Below are positions 9,471 to 18,596 of a stretch of 64,000 nucleotides of DNA, in pieces (position 1 is the stretch's first letter; the number at the start of each line of letters is the position of its first letter). The stretch is from Dryocosmus kuriphilus (lineage: Eukaryota; Arthropoda; Insecta; Hymenoptera; Cynipidae): NCBI GenBank assembly GCA_038277395.1, contig CM076190.1:241657256-241721255 (forward strand). Reading direction: 5' to 3'. The notes under the pieces are model-generated. The model saw only the letters and a program-made list of their open reading frames with translations. It was not told the DNA's origin and made no database searches. A program made the translations under genes and the position numbers.

Positions 9471-10160
9471 TTATTTCAGAGACTTGATGTGTAGTCTAAT
9501 TGTTATAACTTCTCCACGAAAATTAACCAAATGTCCGTCTTGATCAACTATACGGAGCTGTGTATGATCTATTGATTGCACGGCGACTGGTAAGTAAATG
9601 ACATGAGAAGGTACTTCCACTATCTTATAACTAGGTGGTACTACAGGAAAAAATTCGTGAATAGTATGTACTTTTTGTCCATTAATATATGCACCTGTAG
9701 TTATACTGCACTCAGCTCTGAGAGTATTCACTTTTATGATTGATACCGGTTGATCAGATTTATAAATCTTTTCAGCTTCTAGTCTGCGTGGAGAAAATCA
9801 CAGCAAACGACCAACAGATTCTTCAGATTCAAAATTTATATCTCGTTTGCAATAAATTTCACTTTTCAGAGTATTATTGTTCGGCTTGATGTGAATTTCA
9901 ATACCCTCAGTTGTTAAAACATTCTGCAGATAGCGCTGTATGTCATTTATCTCATAACTACCCGTAGGTACAGTGTACTCTTTATTATTCACATAAAATT
10001 TATTTTGACCAATATCCACGTTTGGAATTGAATTAAAGGTTAGAAATTCAACAAGACCGAGCATATAATTTTTGTAAGGAGACAGTTCAATCGGTGGAAG
10101 ATAGTTCGTCTCCAGAATTGAAGAAGTTCCCGATAATGCCAGTGTCAATGAATCATCCAT
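9471..10160 (-). pseudogene. Polinton minor capsid (penton-type) protein, one nonsense codon
   Basis: Starts at ATG 10160 (MDDSLTLALSGTSS). The first 120 codons contain the ELSPYKNYMLGLVEFLTFNS segment typical of the minor capsid or penton protein of insect Polintons. A single TGA at 9798-9800 interrupts the frame, which then continues open to 9471. No frameshift is needed between the halves. In the family this single jelly-roll protein is expected at capsid vertices. It lies between the protease and the major capsid gene. Confidence 0.65.
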
Positions 10161-10199
10161 GTCGATGGCTAGCCTTAAACTGACTTGATATTACATATT

Positions 10200-10617
10200 T
10201 CAACACTTATATAGATTATACATACTTTTAGATTTTAATTGATTACACAGAAATTGTAAACATAAATGTCCACAAACGAATGTATCATAATTTTGATATC
10301 TGTTATAATTATACTTTATGCTACCAACACCGAGGTACTTAAAGAGATCCAAAGGTGGTCCAAGATTACCAAAGCTATCAAAGTAAAAACTACTTTATTG
10401 TTTATCTTTTTATAAGCACACCAGTGTGTTCCTGGTCCTTTTCTATCATCAAGGTTAACAATAGAACTTTCATATTTACGTGATCCACCTTCTGGCAATC
10501 CATTTCGCATAAAACATCTCGAAAATGTGGTATTTTTAAAGATTTTGCGAATTTAAGTAAATCAGCATCAGTCAATGCTCGATAAGGTAGCTTCACTTTA
10601 AGTTTTTTGACTTGCAT
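10200..10617 (-). pseudogene. Polinton adenain-like cysteine maturation protease, frameshifted
   Basis: The conserved start (VKLPYRALTDADLLKFAKSL) is in one frame, while the region with the catalytic His (GTHWCAYKK) is in another. The downstream catalytic Cys motif (FVCGHLC, near 10270) returns in a further frame ending at TGA 10200-10202. His, acidic residue and Cys in this order match the adenovirus-type (adenain/Ulp1-like) proteases that process capsid proteins. The start overlaps the end of the PLA2-domain gene by 25 nt. At least two frame breaks make it non-functional as written. Confidence 0.8.
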
Positions 10618-11468
10618 TTAAGTCCTGCCCCTTTGAGCTGAAGTCCTAGTCCTTGTTTATATGGTTTTAAATAAAGACCTTTCCTCAAAGCAATGGCTTC
10701 CATCCTTTCATTATGACGTTTACTCTCTGTAAGTTGATGTTTTGCAGAACTTGCATCATTCACAGCTTTTGCTATACCAGCCGCTCCACCTGCTAGTGCT
10801 CCAGTTGCACTTAGACCCGCAAAAATGGATATTAGAAAGGGTAGAAAACCATCCACCTTAGTTGGAACAGGTAGAATACGAGGCTTATTAATTTTCCTCT
10901 TTCCACCAGCTCTTTTTACAGCATTGCGTGCACCTCTTAATGTAGACTTGATGACAATTTGTGCATCATTACCCGAAATCATTGATTTTTTAGTTGCCAT
11001 AACGATTTTTCTTAGTGTGGTAGCAGGCTTTTTTTTATTCTTGAGACCCATGCCAAACTTAGACTTAACTTCCATAGTGTTTACTATTCCCCAAGCACCT
11101 GCTTTTTCAACTATACCCGCGTCTTTAGCAAGTACACGCTCCCAAGCTTTTTCAGCTACTGCTCTATCAGCTACGTTTCTAGCCTCAAGGTTCTCCCTAT
11201 TTTGTGAATAAGCAACATCGTGATCTTTGCAAGCTGCATCCAGTGGATTGATTCCTGGATCATCTCGCGCTAATCGTTTTGTTAGCTTAGTACCTGGTCC
11301 ACAGTACTGGTAACCAGGCAAGTGCAACTCAAATGGCAAGTTGTTGATGATTTTGTTGACTAAGCCTCTTCCACGTCTTGTCTGCTTCACAGCTTCTTTA
11401 CGACTAACTCTTTTTCGTTCATGAACGATCATATCTGTTTGAGAGATGCTTTCAGACTGAAGATTCAA
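10593..11468 (-). CDS. Polinton virion-type protein with phospholipase A2-like domain
   Basis: An intact frame of 291 residues from ATG 11468. Near residues 47-95 is a PLA2 signature: a Ca-binding loop GYQYCGPGTKL followed by the catalytic helix LDAACKDHDVAYS with the His-Asp pair. This is the arrangement seen in parvovirus VP1 and in some Polinton and adintovirus proteins, where it helps virions leave endosomes. The centre is Lys-rich. A Gly/Ala-rich hydrophobic segment (about 205-230, AGLSATGALAGGAAGIAKAV) resembles membrane-active parts of minor capsid proteins, and the C-terminus is basic. It is transcribed divergently from the ATPase. It is the best preserved of the morphogenesis genes here. 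Confidence 0.82.
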   Translation of the reverse strand: MNLQSESISQTDMIVHERKRVSRKEAVKQTRRGRGLVNKIINNLPFELHLPGYQYCGPGTKLTKRLARDDPGINPLDAACKDHDVAYSQNRENLEARNVADRAVAEKAWERVLAKDAGIVEKAGAWGIVNTMEVKSKFGMGLKNKKKPATTLRKIVMATKKSMISGNDAQIVIKSTLRGARNAVKRAGGKRKINKPRILPVPTKVDGFLPFLISIFAGLSATGALAGGAAGIAKAVNDASSAKHQLTESKRHNERMEAIALRKGLYLKPYKQGLGLQLKGAGLKCKSKNLK

Positions 11469-11469
11469 C

Positions 11470-11480
11470 CTATATAAGCA
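11470..11480. promoter_or_regulatory. TATA-like element between divergent Polinton genes
   Basis: CTATATAAGCAG lies in the 48-bp gap between the PLA2-protein ATG (11468, minus) and the ATPase ATG (11517, plus). Its spacing suits the plus-strand gene. A shared divergent promoter is inferred. Confidence 0.45.
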
Positions 11481-11516
11481 GTATATTTACAGGTTATCCA
11501 ATCAGTCATAGGCAAG

Positions 11517-12213
11517 ATGCAGTTTGAAGCACAACCAGTGAAATTAACAGTTGAGAATTTTGATTCCCTAGTTGAAAATGAGAAAAAAAAAAGAACGGCA
11601 TGGACATTTAATACCAAATAGTGTACGAGCAATATTCTGTGGACCCTCAAATTGCGGAAAGACAAATGCTTTGCTCACTCTATTAATACATCCAAATGGA
11701 TTAAGATTTCAAAATGTGTATGTATACTCGAAATCGTTAAATCAACCGAAATACAAATTTTTGGAAAAAGTTCTTCAATCAGTAGAGGGCGTTGAGTACT
11801 ATCCGTTCAATGAACATGAGGATGTGGTGATACCAAGTGAAGCACGGCCTAACTTAATAATGGTATTTGATGGTGTAGCATGTGAGAAGCAGGATAATAT
11901 AAAAGCATTTTTTTCTATGGGTAGACATAGGGATGTTGATTCTTTCTACTTGAGTCAAAAATATGCCTATCTTCCTAAACATCTTGTACGTGATAATGTT
12001 AATTTACTAGTACTATTTAAACAAGATGAGATGAATCTGAGGCATATATATGACGATCATGTTAATACTGATATGCCTTTCTTACAATTTCAGGATATGT
12101 GTCTAGCTTGCTGGTGTGATAAGTATGGGTTCGTCGTAATTGATAAAGATAGAAATATTAATCAAGGCAGATATAGGAAGGGTTTTGATTGTTTTGTAAG
12201 TCTAGAAAAATGA
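11517..12213 (+). CDS. Polinton packaging ATPase (FtsK/HerA, A32-like)
   Basis: The main open frame (first ATG 11578, about 211 residues) carries Walker A GPSNCGKT, Walker B LIMVFDGV and the family segment RFQNVYVYSKSLNQPKYKF. Homologues pump DNA into the capsid. A likelier original start is ATG 11517 (MQFEAQPVKLTVENF), which is in a different frame. The two frames meet in a 10-A run (about 11581-11590), so one base has probably been lost or gained there. The rest of the gene is uninterrupted to TGA at 12213. It stands head-to-head with the PLA2-domain gene. Confidence 0.85.
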
Positions 12214-12273
12214 TATATGCGTATGTAATACTCAAATTACAAACAGTCATACCTTAGATGTTGTTGTATCAAC

Positions 12274-13059
12274 ATGTCTTCACACGAGAAGAATTTTCAG
12301 AAGCAGAAAAATATTTTACATCAAATTGCTAAAGCTAGTGAAACAATTCGACGAAAACATAGGCTATTGAAGTTGGGCAAGGAGAGGGTTGAACAGACAT
12401 TGAGTGATACTTTCAAACCTATTGTTAATCCACTTGAAAAAATTGTGGGTGGTCTTGAGAAAAGAAAAAGAAAAAAAGTTGAATCAATTAAAAAAGAGGA
12501 ATTAAAGAGTGAAGAAAATATTGCTGATGAGGATGATGATGATGATCATTTGTTATTTAAATCTGTTTATGATGAAGAAGGAAATGAGAGAGAAGGTTCC
12601 AGTAATTTAGAGTTGTCAGCTCATAGTACAGTGAAAAATAAATCAGACGAGTCTTCCACTTTATGGGGTGATGTTGACGATGATACAAACAATTATCTCA
12701 TATTGTTAGGCGAAAGAAATAAAGATCTCGATAATGTATACGGTGTAAGAAAATTAATGAAGAATTGATTAATAATTGGAGATTCTCCGATAAATTTCAG
12801 TCATGATCATATTTATGTGGGTAATTTGAATTTTCCTAAAAGTAAAGGTCTGCTTGATCTTTTGTTTAAAAAATTACCTGAAGAGTCTTCTATAAGTTCT
12901 GATGATCAGAAAAATTATCAAAAAATTATTCTTGCGACAAATGCCTATAAAAAGAATTATAAACCAGACGGTGCTGTTCATGATAGTAAAGGTTTTAAAT
13001 ATAAAAGCTTTATAGAAAAGTTAATTCCCACATCACCATCAAAAAACAATGAATGCTAG
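12274..13059 (+). pseudogene. Conserved Polinton protein of unknown function, one nonsense codon
   Basis: Starts at ATG 12274. An N-terminal coiled-coil or basic region (about 1-75) is followed by a low-complexity acidic run (DEDDDDD). A conserved C-terminal block follows, with YGVRKL, then IGDSPINF, GLLDLLFKKLPEES and ATNAYKKNYK. A TGA at 12766-12768 separates the 164-codon front from the back half, which continues in the same frame to TAG 13057-13059. The C-terminal block is familiar from insect Polinton ORFs next to the ATPase and integrase, but its function is unknown to me. Confidence 0.65.
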
Positions 13060-13207
13060 AGAGGGAAGTCAATGGGATTACGTTTACTGGGAATTGGTAG
13101 ATCGACTGCGTTTACTTGTAGCGTCTCAAGCGGCAGGCAATCCAAGTCACACAAATGAAATTATATCGATTATTGAAGAACTACGAAAAGCTGAAACTAT
13201 ATATTAA
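13049..13207 (+). CDS. Small Polinton ORF, 52 residues, unknown function
   Basis: A short intact frame, ATG 13049 to TAA 13205-13207, overlapping the end of the previous gene by 11 nt. It contains VDRLRLLVASQAAGNPSHTN followed by EIISIIEELRKA. I recognise this pattern from small ORFs of insect Polintons, where it recurs as a stand-alone helical protein. The overlap suggests compact, coordinated expression. Its preservation while neighbours carry stops is notable. Function not known. Confidence 0.55.
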   Translation: MNAREGSQWDYVYWELVDRLRLLVASQAAGNPSHTNEIISIIEELRKAETIY

Positions 13208-13240
13208 CGAATATTTTGTAAGATTTCCATTATTTGCAAG

Positions 13241-13628
13241 ATGGGTATTGATGCGTTTGGACGTTATTCTAAGCAAGCAGAGACTGCAAATCGTGGTCCT
13301 CCTGGAATGGGGTTCAAAGTCACACCTAAAGGAAATTATGATATCCAAAACAAAAAGCTGTGCAATGTAGCTGATGCGCAAGATTTAAAATGACGCCGTG
13401 AATTTAAATATAGCACAGCATATGCTACAGCAAGAAATTCGGACTATCTATGATGTTATATCTTCCTTGTGAACTGAAGTTGTTAATAATACTATGTTGA
13501 TTGAATCTCTGGAAACTTCAACAAATAAGAGTTTTAAAAATGTGAAAATTGATGCTGAAACCGCTCAAAAACTAGTGTATCGAAACTCAGAGCTCATTAC
13601 TCAATCGGATGCTAAACTGAGCACATAA
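13241..13628 (+). pseudogene. Small Polinton protein with collagen-like GPPG motif, broken
   Basis: ATG 13241 opens a 50-codon frame (MGIDAFGRYS, then NRGPPGMGFKVTPKGNYDIQ) ending at TGA 13391-13393. A different frame resumes directly after and reads to about 13628 with one internal TGA, through LQQEIRTIYDVISSL. The G-P-P-G core with a YDI-N-K-L tail resembles trimerising fibre or tail-type proteins; a role as a virion fibre is a guess. One frameshift and one stop mark it as decayed. Confidence 0.45.
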
Positions 13629-13632
13629 AAAT

Positions 13633-14442
13633 ATGGACGTGGAGAAGCTGCAGTTGGTGAAAAAGTTGTATAAACCGGCTAGAAGAAATTGCCGGCGTAG
13701 ACATGTTGACATCCGTGGTATTGATGAAACCTGGCAAGCTGATCTTGTAGAAATGCAACTGTACGAGAGAGACAACAAAGGACACAAATACATATTAACT
13801 GTAATTGATATATTTTCAAAATTTGCTTGGACTCTTCCTGTGAAATCCGAGAAGGGTGAAGATGTAACTGCGGCCATGAAATCTGTACTCGACAAAGGAC
13901 GTGTACCAAAAAATTTACATGTTGATAGAGGCAAAGAATTTTACAATACTCATTTTGAAAATCTTATGAAGCGATATAGTATAAATGTGTACTCTACATT
14001 CAGTAATTTAAAAACATCAACTTACGAGGGATTTAATCGTACTTTAAAAAATAAAATGTGGATGCAATTTAGCTTACAAGGAAATTATAAGTGGTTAGAT
14101 ATTTTGAAAGATTTAGTTTCATTTCACAATGATACTAAACATCGCGCTATTGGAATAAAGCCAAAAGATGTTACTAAACAAAATGAGAAAAAATTGTTGT
14201 TTAATGTACACAAAAATTATCGTGTGAAACAAGTGGTTGAGAAAACTAAATTCAATGTTGGCGATAAAGTTCGAATAAGTAAGTTTAAGCATGTTTTGCA
14301 GAAAGGTTATACACCAAATTGGACCACTGAAATATTTACTATAAGTAATATCAAGAATACTGAACCAGTGACGTATTTGCTTATCGATTATCAAGATAAA
14401 CCTATTTTAGGCAGCTTCTATGAACATGAACTTACTATTTAG
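13633..14442 (+). CDS. Polinton retroviral-type integrase, core domain
   Basis: Frame of 269 codons. The DDE core is clear: WQADLVEM (first Asp), HVDRGKEF (second Asp) and the Glu in YEGFNRTLKNKMW, with YILTVIDIFSKFAW between. The family cuts the element ends and joins them to host DNA, producing 6-bp duplications as seen here. The N-terminal zinc-binding region usually preceding KLYKPARR is absent, so the gene looks 5'-truncated. The frame ends at TAG 14440-14442, while a chromodomain continues in another frame downstream. ATG 13633 is only the first available start. Confidence 0.85.
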   Translation: MDVEKLQLVKKLYKPARRNCRRRHVDIRGIDETWQADLVEMQLYERDNKGHKYILTVIDIFSKFAWTLPVKSEKGEDVTAAMKSVLDKGRVPKNLHVDRGKEFYNTHFENLMKRYSINVYSTFSNLKTSTYEGFNRTLKNKMWMQFSLQGNYKWLDILKDLVSFHNDTKHRAIGIKPKDVTKQNEKKLLFNVHKNYRVKQVVEKTKFNVGDKVRISKFKHVLQKGYTPNWTTEIFTISNIKNTEPVTYLLIDYQDKPILGSFYEHELTI

Positions 14443-14453
14443 TTAGACATCTA

Positions 14454-14564
14454 GACATTTATCTTGTCGAAAAAGTACTCAAGAAACGTGGAAATAAGCT
14501 ATTTGTAAAATGGTTAGGATTTGATGACTCTCACAACAGTTGGATAGATAAGTATACCTTGTAA
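14454..14564 (+). pseudogene. Detached C-terminal chromodomain of the Polinton integrase
   Basis: In a frame different from the integrase core, the sequence reads YLVEKVLKKRGNKLFVKWLG and then SHNSWIDKYTL before TAA 14562-14564. This matches the chromodomain at the C-terminus of many Polinton integrases, which is thought to steer integration by binding chromatin. A frameshift around 14440 separates it from the core. A poly(A) signal AATAAA follows at 14595-14600. Confidence 0.7.
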
Positions 14565-14934
14565 GCCTCAATGTATTAATTTTAAGTGTTTTTGAATAAA
14601 GTTTTACTATTTCAAACATACTGTCTTTTACTTACAGACGAATCCTTAACCTAGTAAATGAAAAGCAGAATTTAGGTTAACTTATGTTTATTTAAATTTT
14701 TACATTGTTAAAATACATGGTTTTTCTCTTACTGTATAAAGCCATCGTTTACATATTTCAGTTTTGGTAATTTCTCAGTCACTTCTTCGCAAACATTCTG
14801 AATATAAAAAGTGATAATCTCTAGAAACAGACTTTCAAATCACATAAGATTTAAAAATACAAGCTTTTTCATTGTCTTATTCTTTATACTTATATAATTT
14901 TTTTCTAGATAAGATTTAATGCTTTTTACACAGG
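14565..14934. other. Polinton intergenic stretch, no gene seen
   Basis: AT-rich. It contains the AATAAA of the plus-strand integrase unit (14595) and the 3' side of the minus-strand gene that ends at 14935. No coding signal. Confidence 0.5.
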
Positions 14935-15495
14935 TCATTTAACTTTACAACAAACACTTTTAGCAATGGTTTTAATTATAATATCCTTTGTACGTTGAAA
15001 TGGTATAACACTTTGTTCCAGAATATGCCTATAAATACAGAGGCTAACTTCCTGGAGAACAGCAAATGTTGTTTCTTGTAGTACAAATGGATAATATTTT
15101 CGAGTTTCAGCTTCTTCAATTTGCTCCAAAACCACTATGTAGTCACCATAAGATATAGTCATGTGTATACGGAAATTTCCACAGTCTATGCGTTGTTGCT
15201 TCTCTTGACCACCAAAGTATGATGAAATAATGTTGAAATAACTTTTGAACAATTTCCACTCTTCAGGATTTAAGGTTATACTTGCACGAGGATGACTGGA
15301 TTGTAGTTTCACTGATGAGACTAACATACCATCTTTTTTAAATTCAGCACCAACAACCATTTGCCTTGTGAAGGATGAATTCAGATTGTATGTAGTGGAA
15401 TGTAACATTTGATTTCGAGGTGTATAACTCATGATGATGATGCTGATCACTCTGGAGGCTTTCAATGACTGAGAATAAGTGCAACAAAACTTCAC
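14935..15495 (-). CDS. Conserved Polinton-type ORF, unknown function
   Basis: Intact frame of 186 codons. The internal ATG at 15432 (MSYTPRNQML) is a more plausible start, giving 165 residues. Compact alpha/beta-like composition, with motifs LKSSFTRQMV-like, HPRASITLNPEEW and ETTFAVLQEVSLCIYRH. The last third has several Cys and Lys. I associate this pattern with an ORF found near the right end of insect Polintons, but know no activity. It faces the integrase convergently. It has no in-frame stop, unlike the capsid genes. Confidence 0.55.
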   Translation of the reverse strand: MKFCCTYSQSLKASRVISIIIMSYTPRNQMLHSTTYNLNSSFTRQMVVGAEFKKDGMLVSSVKLQSSHPRASITLNPEEWKLFKSYFNIISSYFGGQEKQQRIDCGNFRIHMTISYGDYIVVLEQIEEAETRKYYPFVLQETTFAVLQEVSLCIYRHILEQSVIPFQRTKDIIIKTIAKSVCCKVK

Positions 15496-15746
15496 ACTTT
15501 ATGTAATTTTCTTCATAAATTCAATTGTATTATAGCGTCCGCCCAAATACTGCATACATAGGTCACCATCTTCTCTAGCTTTTTTTAGTTCTAGAAACAG
15601 ATTTTCATCTTCTTTGAGTAAATAAACTATTCTGTCTGGTAAAAAAAACTGAGAATTTATTTTCTATGGTTACGAAAAATCTCGTTCCATATTTTGCTGC
15701 TGCTTTCTTTAAGTGTGTAATTTTATAATTTTTATTTATTTCAAGT

Positions 15747-15974
15747 TCATCGAGCTACTTCGTTGGAAGGAATTCCTTGTTCAGAGAAATTTTGTTTAGT
15801 TTTGAGAAATCCATCTTCACTGATTAATTTGTTGAGAGTCAAGATATGAATGTTTCTTATTAGATTTTGTATTTCTAACCGCACTTGTATCACACGTTTC
15901 AGTTCTCGAATATTCTTTAGTAATATATTTAAACGACTTTTTAACTCTTGCTGCTTTCCTTCACAATCTGACAT
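15747..15974 (-). CDS. Short coiled-coil ORF in the Polinton
   Basis: 75 codons from ATG 15974 (MSDCEGKQQELKSRLNILLK). Leu, Ile, Arg and Glu spacing suggests a continuous helix. Not recognised. It may be the start of a longer gene decayed between 15496 and 15746, where only broken frames exist. Confidence 0.35.
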   Translation of the reverse strand: MSDCEGKQQELKSRLNILLKNIRELKRVIQVRLEIQNLIRNIHILTLNKLISEDGFLKTKQNFSEQGIPSNEVAR

Positions 15975-16128
15975 CTAACAGTAGACTGATGAATGAAAAG
16001 AACTGGCCACCTTTTATAGATTCTTACCCCCTCTACTAGATTGTACAATATGATGCAATAAAGTTCTAGAAGATTCTAGAATGCAGATAAAAGAAAATAC
16101 GTTTGCTATACGTTTACTTCATTTTAGT

Positions 16129-16377
16129 TCACTTCATCCCTTCCTCCTCCTCCTTCTCCTTCTCCTCCTCCGCCTCCTCCTCATCAATTTCAACACCTAT
16201 ATGACAAATTGTCTTCTTCACAGGATCCCACAAGATTCTTACTCCATCTTTTATAATAATTATAAACATCCCAGATACAGATAAATAAATTTCAGCGGGA
16301 GTTTCCAGTATTTCTCGTACATCTCCAAAAAATTCCATCATTGATATGCCTCTTTTTACATATTCACAATATTTCAC
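16129..16377 (-). CDS. Short ORF with Glu-rich tail in the Polinton
   Basis: 82 codons from ATG 16377. A plausible beta-rich front (EIYLSVSGMFIIIIKDGVRI) ends in a poly-Glu/Lys tail encoded by a GAG/GAA microsatellite (16140-16190). The tail may simply be repeat expansion. Unknown; could be spurious. Confidence 0.3.
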   Translation of the reverse strand: MKYCEYVKRGISMMEFFGDVREILETPAEIYLSVSGMFIIIIKDGVRILWDPVKKTICHIGVEIDEEEAEEEKEKEEEEGMK

Positions 16378-16841
16378 GTACGATTCTACTGCACAAAATG
16401 AGTTTCAAACAGAGGCATCTTTTAAGTGTGAAATCTAATAATAATGATGAAACTCAAATTTAACAGTTGTATTTTCTCAGATATTTAATCTGGTTTTTTC
16501 GCGTTGTGAACAATTTGGATGCTTAATGCTGACTGACCAAATTTAATATGAAATTTACTTATATATTTACAATTGTTGTAGGTAGTATCTTTGTCTATTA
16601 ATATCACCTTCTTTATCTTATAGTTCTAGAAGCTTTTAGATTATAAGCAACACGTTTGGAGTGTAATGCGCAATTAAAAAGAATCTTCTCGTAATTTCTA
16701 TGAATGGAGTTTCTAGGAAAAAATATATTAGGGAAGCAATAAATTATGTTGATTAGATTACGCTGATGATGAGAAGAATCTGTCCTTGAAAGACCCTTTG
16801 TCACATTCCATAACTACGCGTTATTATTTCGACCCATACAT
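16378..16841. other. Polinton interior next to right TIR, no gene seen
   Basis: AT-rich with only short open frames. No DNA polymerase B motif was found here or elsewhere in the element. Confidence 0.5.
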
Positions 16842-18393
16842 TTCTTGTTGATTCTCCCTTTGATATTTTGCCGACAGGAAATCTGACGTCATCTCGCAAG
16901 AATTCCATGTAACCTGATAGTCTTGTTTACGCAATTCATCAGAATTTTATGTAATTTGATACCCATTGTTTACGTTAAGATAAGAAAACTATGAGATATC
17001 AGACGTCAATATTCTTATCACCGGAAGTGACTCACCATGCCTGTCTGAACTTGCATGAAAATATGTAATATGGCGTCATTTTTCAAGAATTCCATGTAAC
17101 CTGATACTCTTGTTTACGCAATTCCTCAGAATTTTATGTAATTTGATACCCATTGTTTATGTTAAGATAAGAAAACTATGAGATATCAGACGTCAATATT
17201 CTTATCACCGGAAGTGACTCACCATGCCTGTCTGAACTTGCATGAAAATATGTAATATGGCGTCATTTTTCAAGAATTCCATGTAACCTGATACTCTTGT
17301 TTACGCAATTCCTCAGAATTTTATGTAATTTGATACCCATTGTTTATGTTAAGATAAGAAAACTATGAGATATCAGACGTCAATATTCTTATCACCGGAA
17401 GTGACTCACCATGCCTGTCTGAACTTGCATGAAAATATGTAATATGGCGTCATTTTTCAAGAATTCCATGTAACCTGATACTCTTGTTTACGCAATTCCT
17501 CAGAATTTTATGTAATTTGATACCCATTGTTTATGTTAAGATAAGAAAACTATGAGATATCAGACGTCAATATCCTTATCACCGGAAGTGACTCACCATG
17601 CCTGTCTGAACTTGCATGAAAATATGTAATATGGCGTCATTTTTCAAGAATTCCATGTAACCTGATACTCTTGTTTACGCAATTCCTCAGAATTTTATGT
17701 AATTTGATACCCATTGTTTATGTTAAGATAAGAAAACTATGAGATATCAGACGTCAATATTCTTATCACCGGAAGTGACTCACCATGCCTGTCTGAACTT
17801 GCATGAAAATATGTAATATGGCGTCATTTTTCAAGAATTCCATGTAACCTGATACTCTTGTTTACGCAATTCCTCAGAATTTTATGTAATTTGATACCCA
17901 TTGTTTATGTTAAGATAAGAAAACTATGAGATATCAGACGTCAATATTCTTATCACCGGAAGTGACTCACCATGCCTGTTTGAACTTGCATGAAAATATG
18001 TAAAATGGGGTCATTTTTCAAGAATTCCATGTAACCTGATACTCTTGTTTACGCAATTTTTCAGAATTTTATGTAACTTGATACCCATTGTTTATGTTAA
18101 GATAAGAAAACTATGAGATAATAAAACGTTGGTCACTCATCGAACGGTCTTTACTCTTATCTTTAAATGTATTGTTCAAACATTCCACCATTATACACCA
18201 CTCCTCCGACCTCATTTATCTGATGTTTTTAATAAAGAATTCCTTATCAGTTATCGCCAATTACGCACTATAATTAATGACATCACATTGAACATTCTAG
18301 ATGCTTAGCATGGGCATGAACCGCTTTAGGTCTCGATGTCGGTAACTGTCGGTAACAGGGATCTTGGATTAGAAACCCCCTTGCTCATCTACT
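16842..18393 (-). repeat. Polinton right terminal inverted repeat
   Basis: Inverted counterpart of 841-1398 plus 7233-7299. It is about 1550 bp, against about 625 bp on the left, because it holds about seven copies of the 187-bp unit instead of about two. The outer 270 bp are nearly identical to the left end. Confidence 0.9.
16898..18120. repeat. 187-bp tandem array inside the right Polinton TIR
   Basis: The anchor aagaattccatgtaacctg recurs at 16898, 17085, 17272, 17459, 17646, 17833 and 18020, exactly 187 bp apart each time. Central units are almost identical while the edge units diverge, as expected from repeated unequal exchange. Confidence 0.95.
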
Positions 18394-18420
18394 GCGGTTC
18401 ACGTTGTTTTACTAAATCAC
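18394..18420. repeat. Right part of host palindrome interrupted by the Polinton
   Basis: gcggttcacgttgttttac and following bases are the inverted complement of 747-773. It starts with GCGGTT, the target duplication partner of 835-840. Confidence 0.7.
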
Positions 18421-18596
18421 GGCAGAAATGAATATAGTACATGAATATATCAAAATTTAGAATACGAAATAATTCAAGGTATTCACAATTTCAGGATACC
18501 ACTACAGACGAGATAGTGAAGCAACAAAATATCAGCATATCCTGTTTTGGTTATAAAAGGTGTGTACGAATTTCAGATTTTAATATCAATATACAT

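Larger units (their letters stand above)
841..18393. mobile_element. Polinton/Maverick element, PolB not visible, with nested Ty3/Gypsy
   Basis: The ends are perfect mirror images: AGTAGATGAGCAAGGGGG at 841 and its complement ending CT at 18393. A 6-bp target duplication flanks the element with one mismatch (GCAGTT/GCGGTT). AG...CT termini, long inverted repeats and 6-bp duplications are characteristic of Polintons. The coding set fits: retroviral-type integrase, FtsK/HerA-type packaging ATPase, adenain-like cysteine protease, double and single jelly-roll capsid proteins and a PLA2-domain protein. Subtracting the nested 5.8-kb Gypsy leaves about 11.7 kb, short for a family that usually runs 15-20 kb, and no DNA polymerase B motifs are seen. 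Several genes have stops or frameshifts, so this is probably a dead or non-autonomous copy. Confidence 0.93.

Noticed and set aside
10825..11211. 128-codon plus-strand ORF
   Set aside because: Antisense shadow of the intact PLA2-domain gene.
16898..18120. CRISPR-like regular repeat array (also considered for 58681-59650)
   Set aside because: The whole unit is repeated without unique spacers, and units are 123-187 bp in a eukaryotic transposon.
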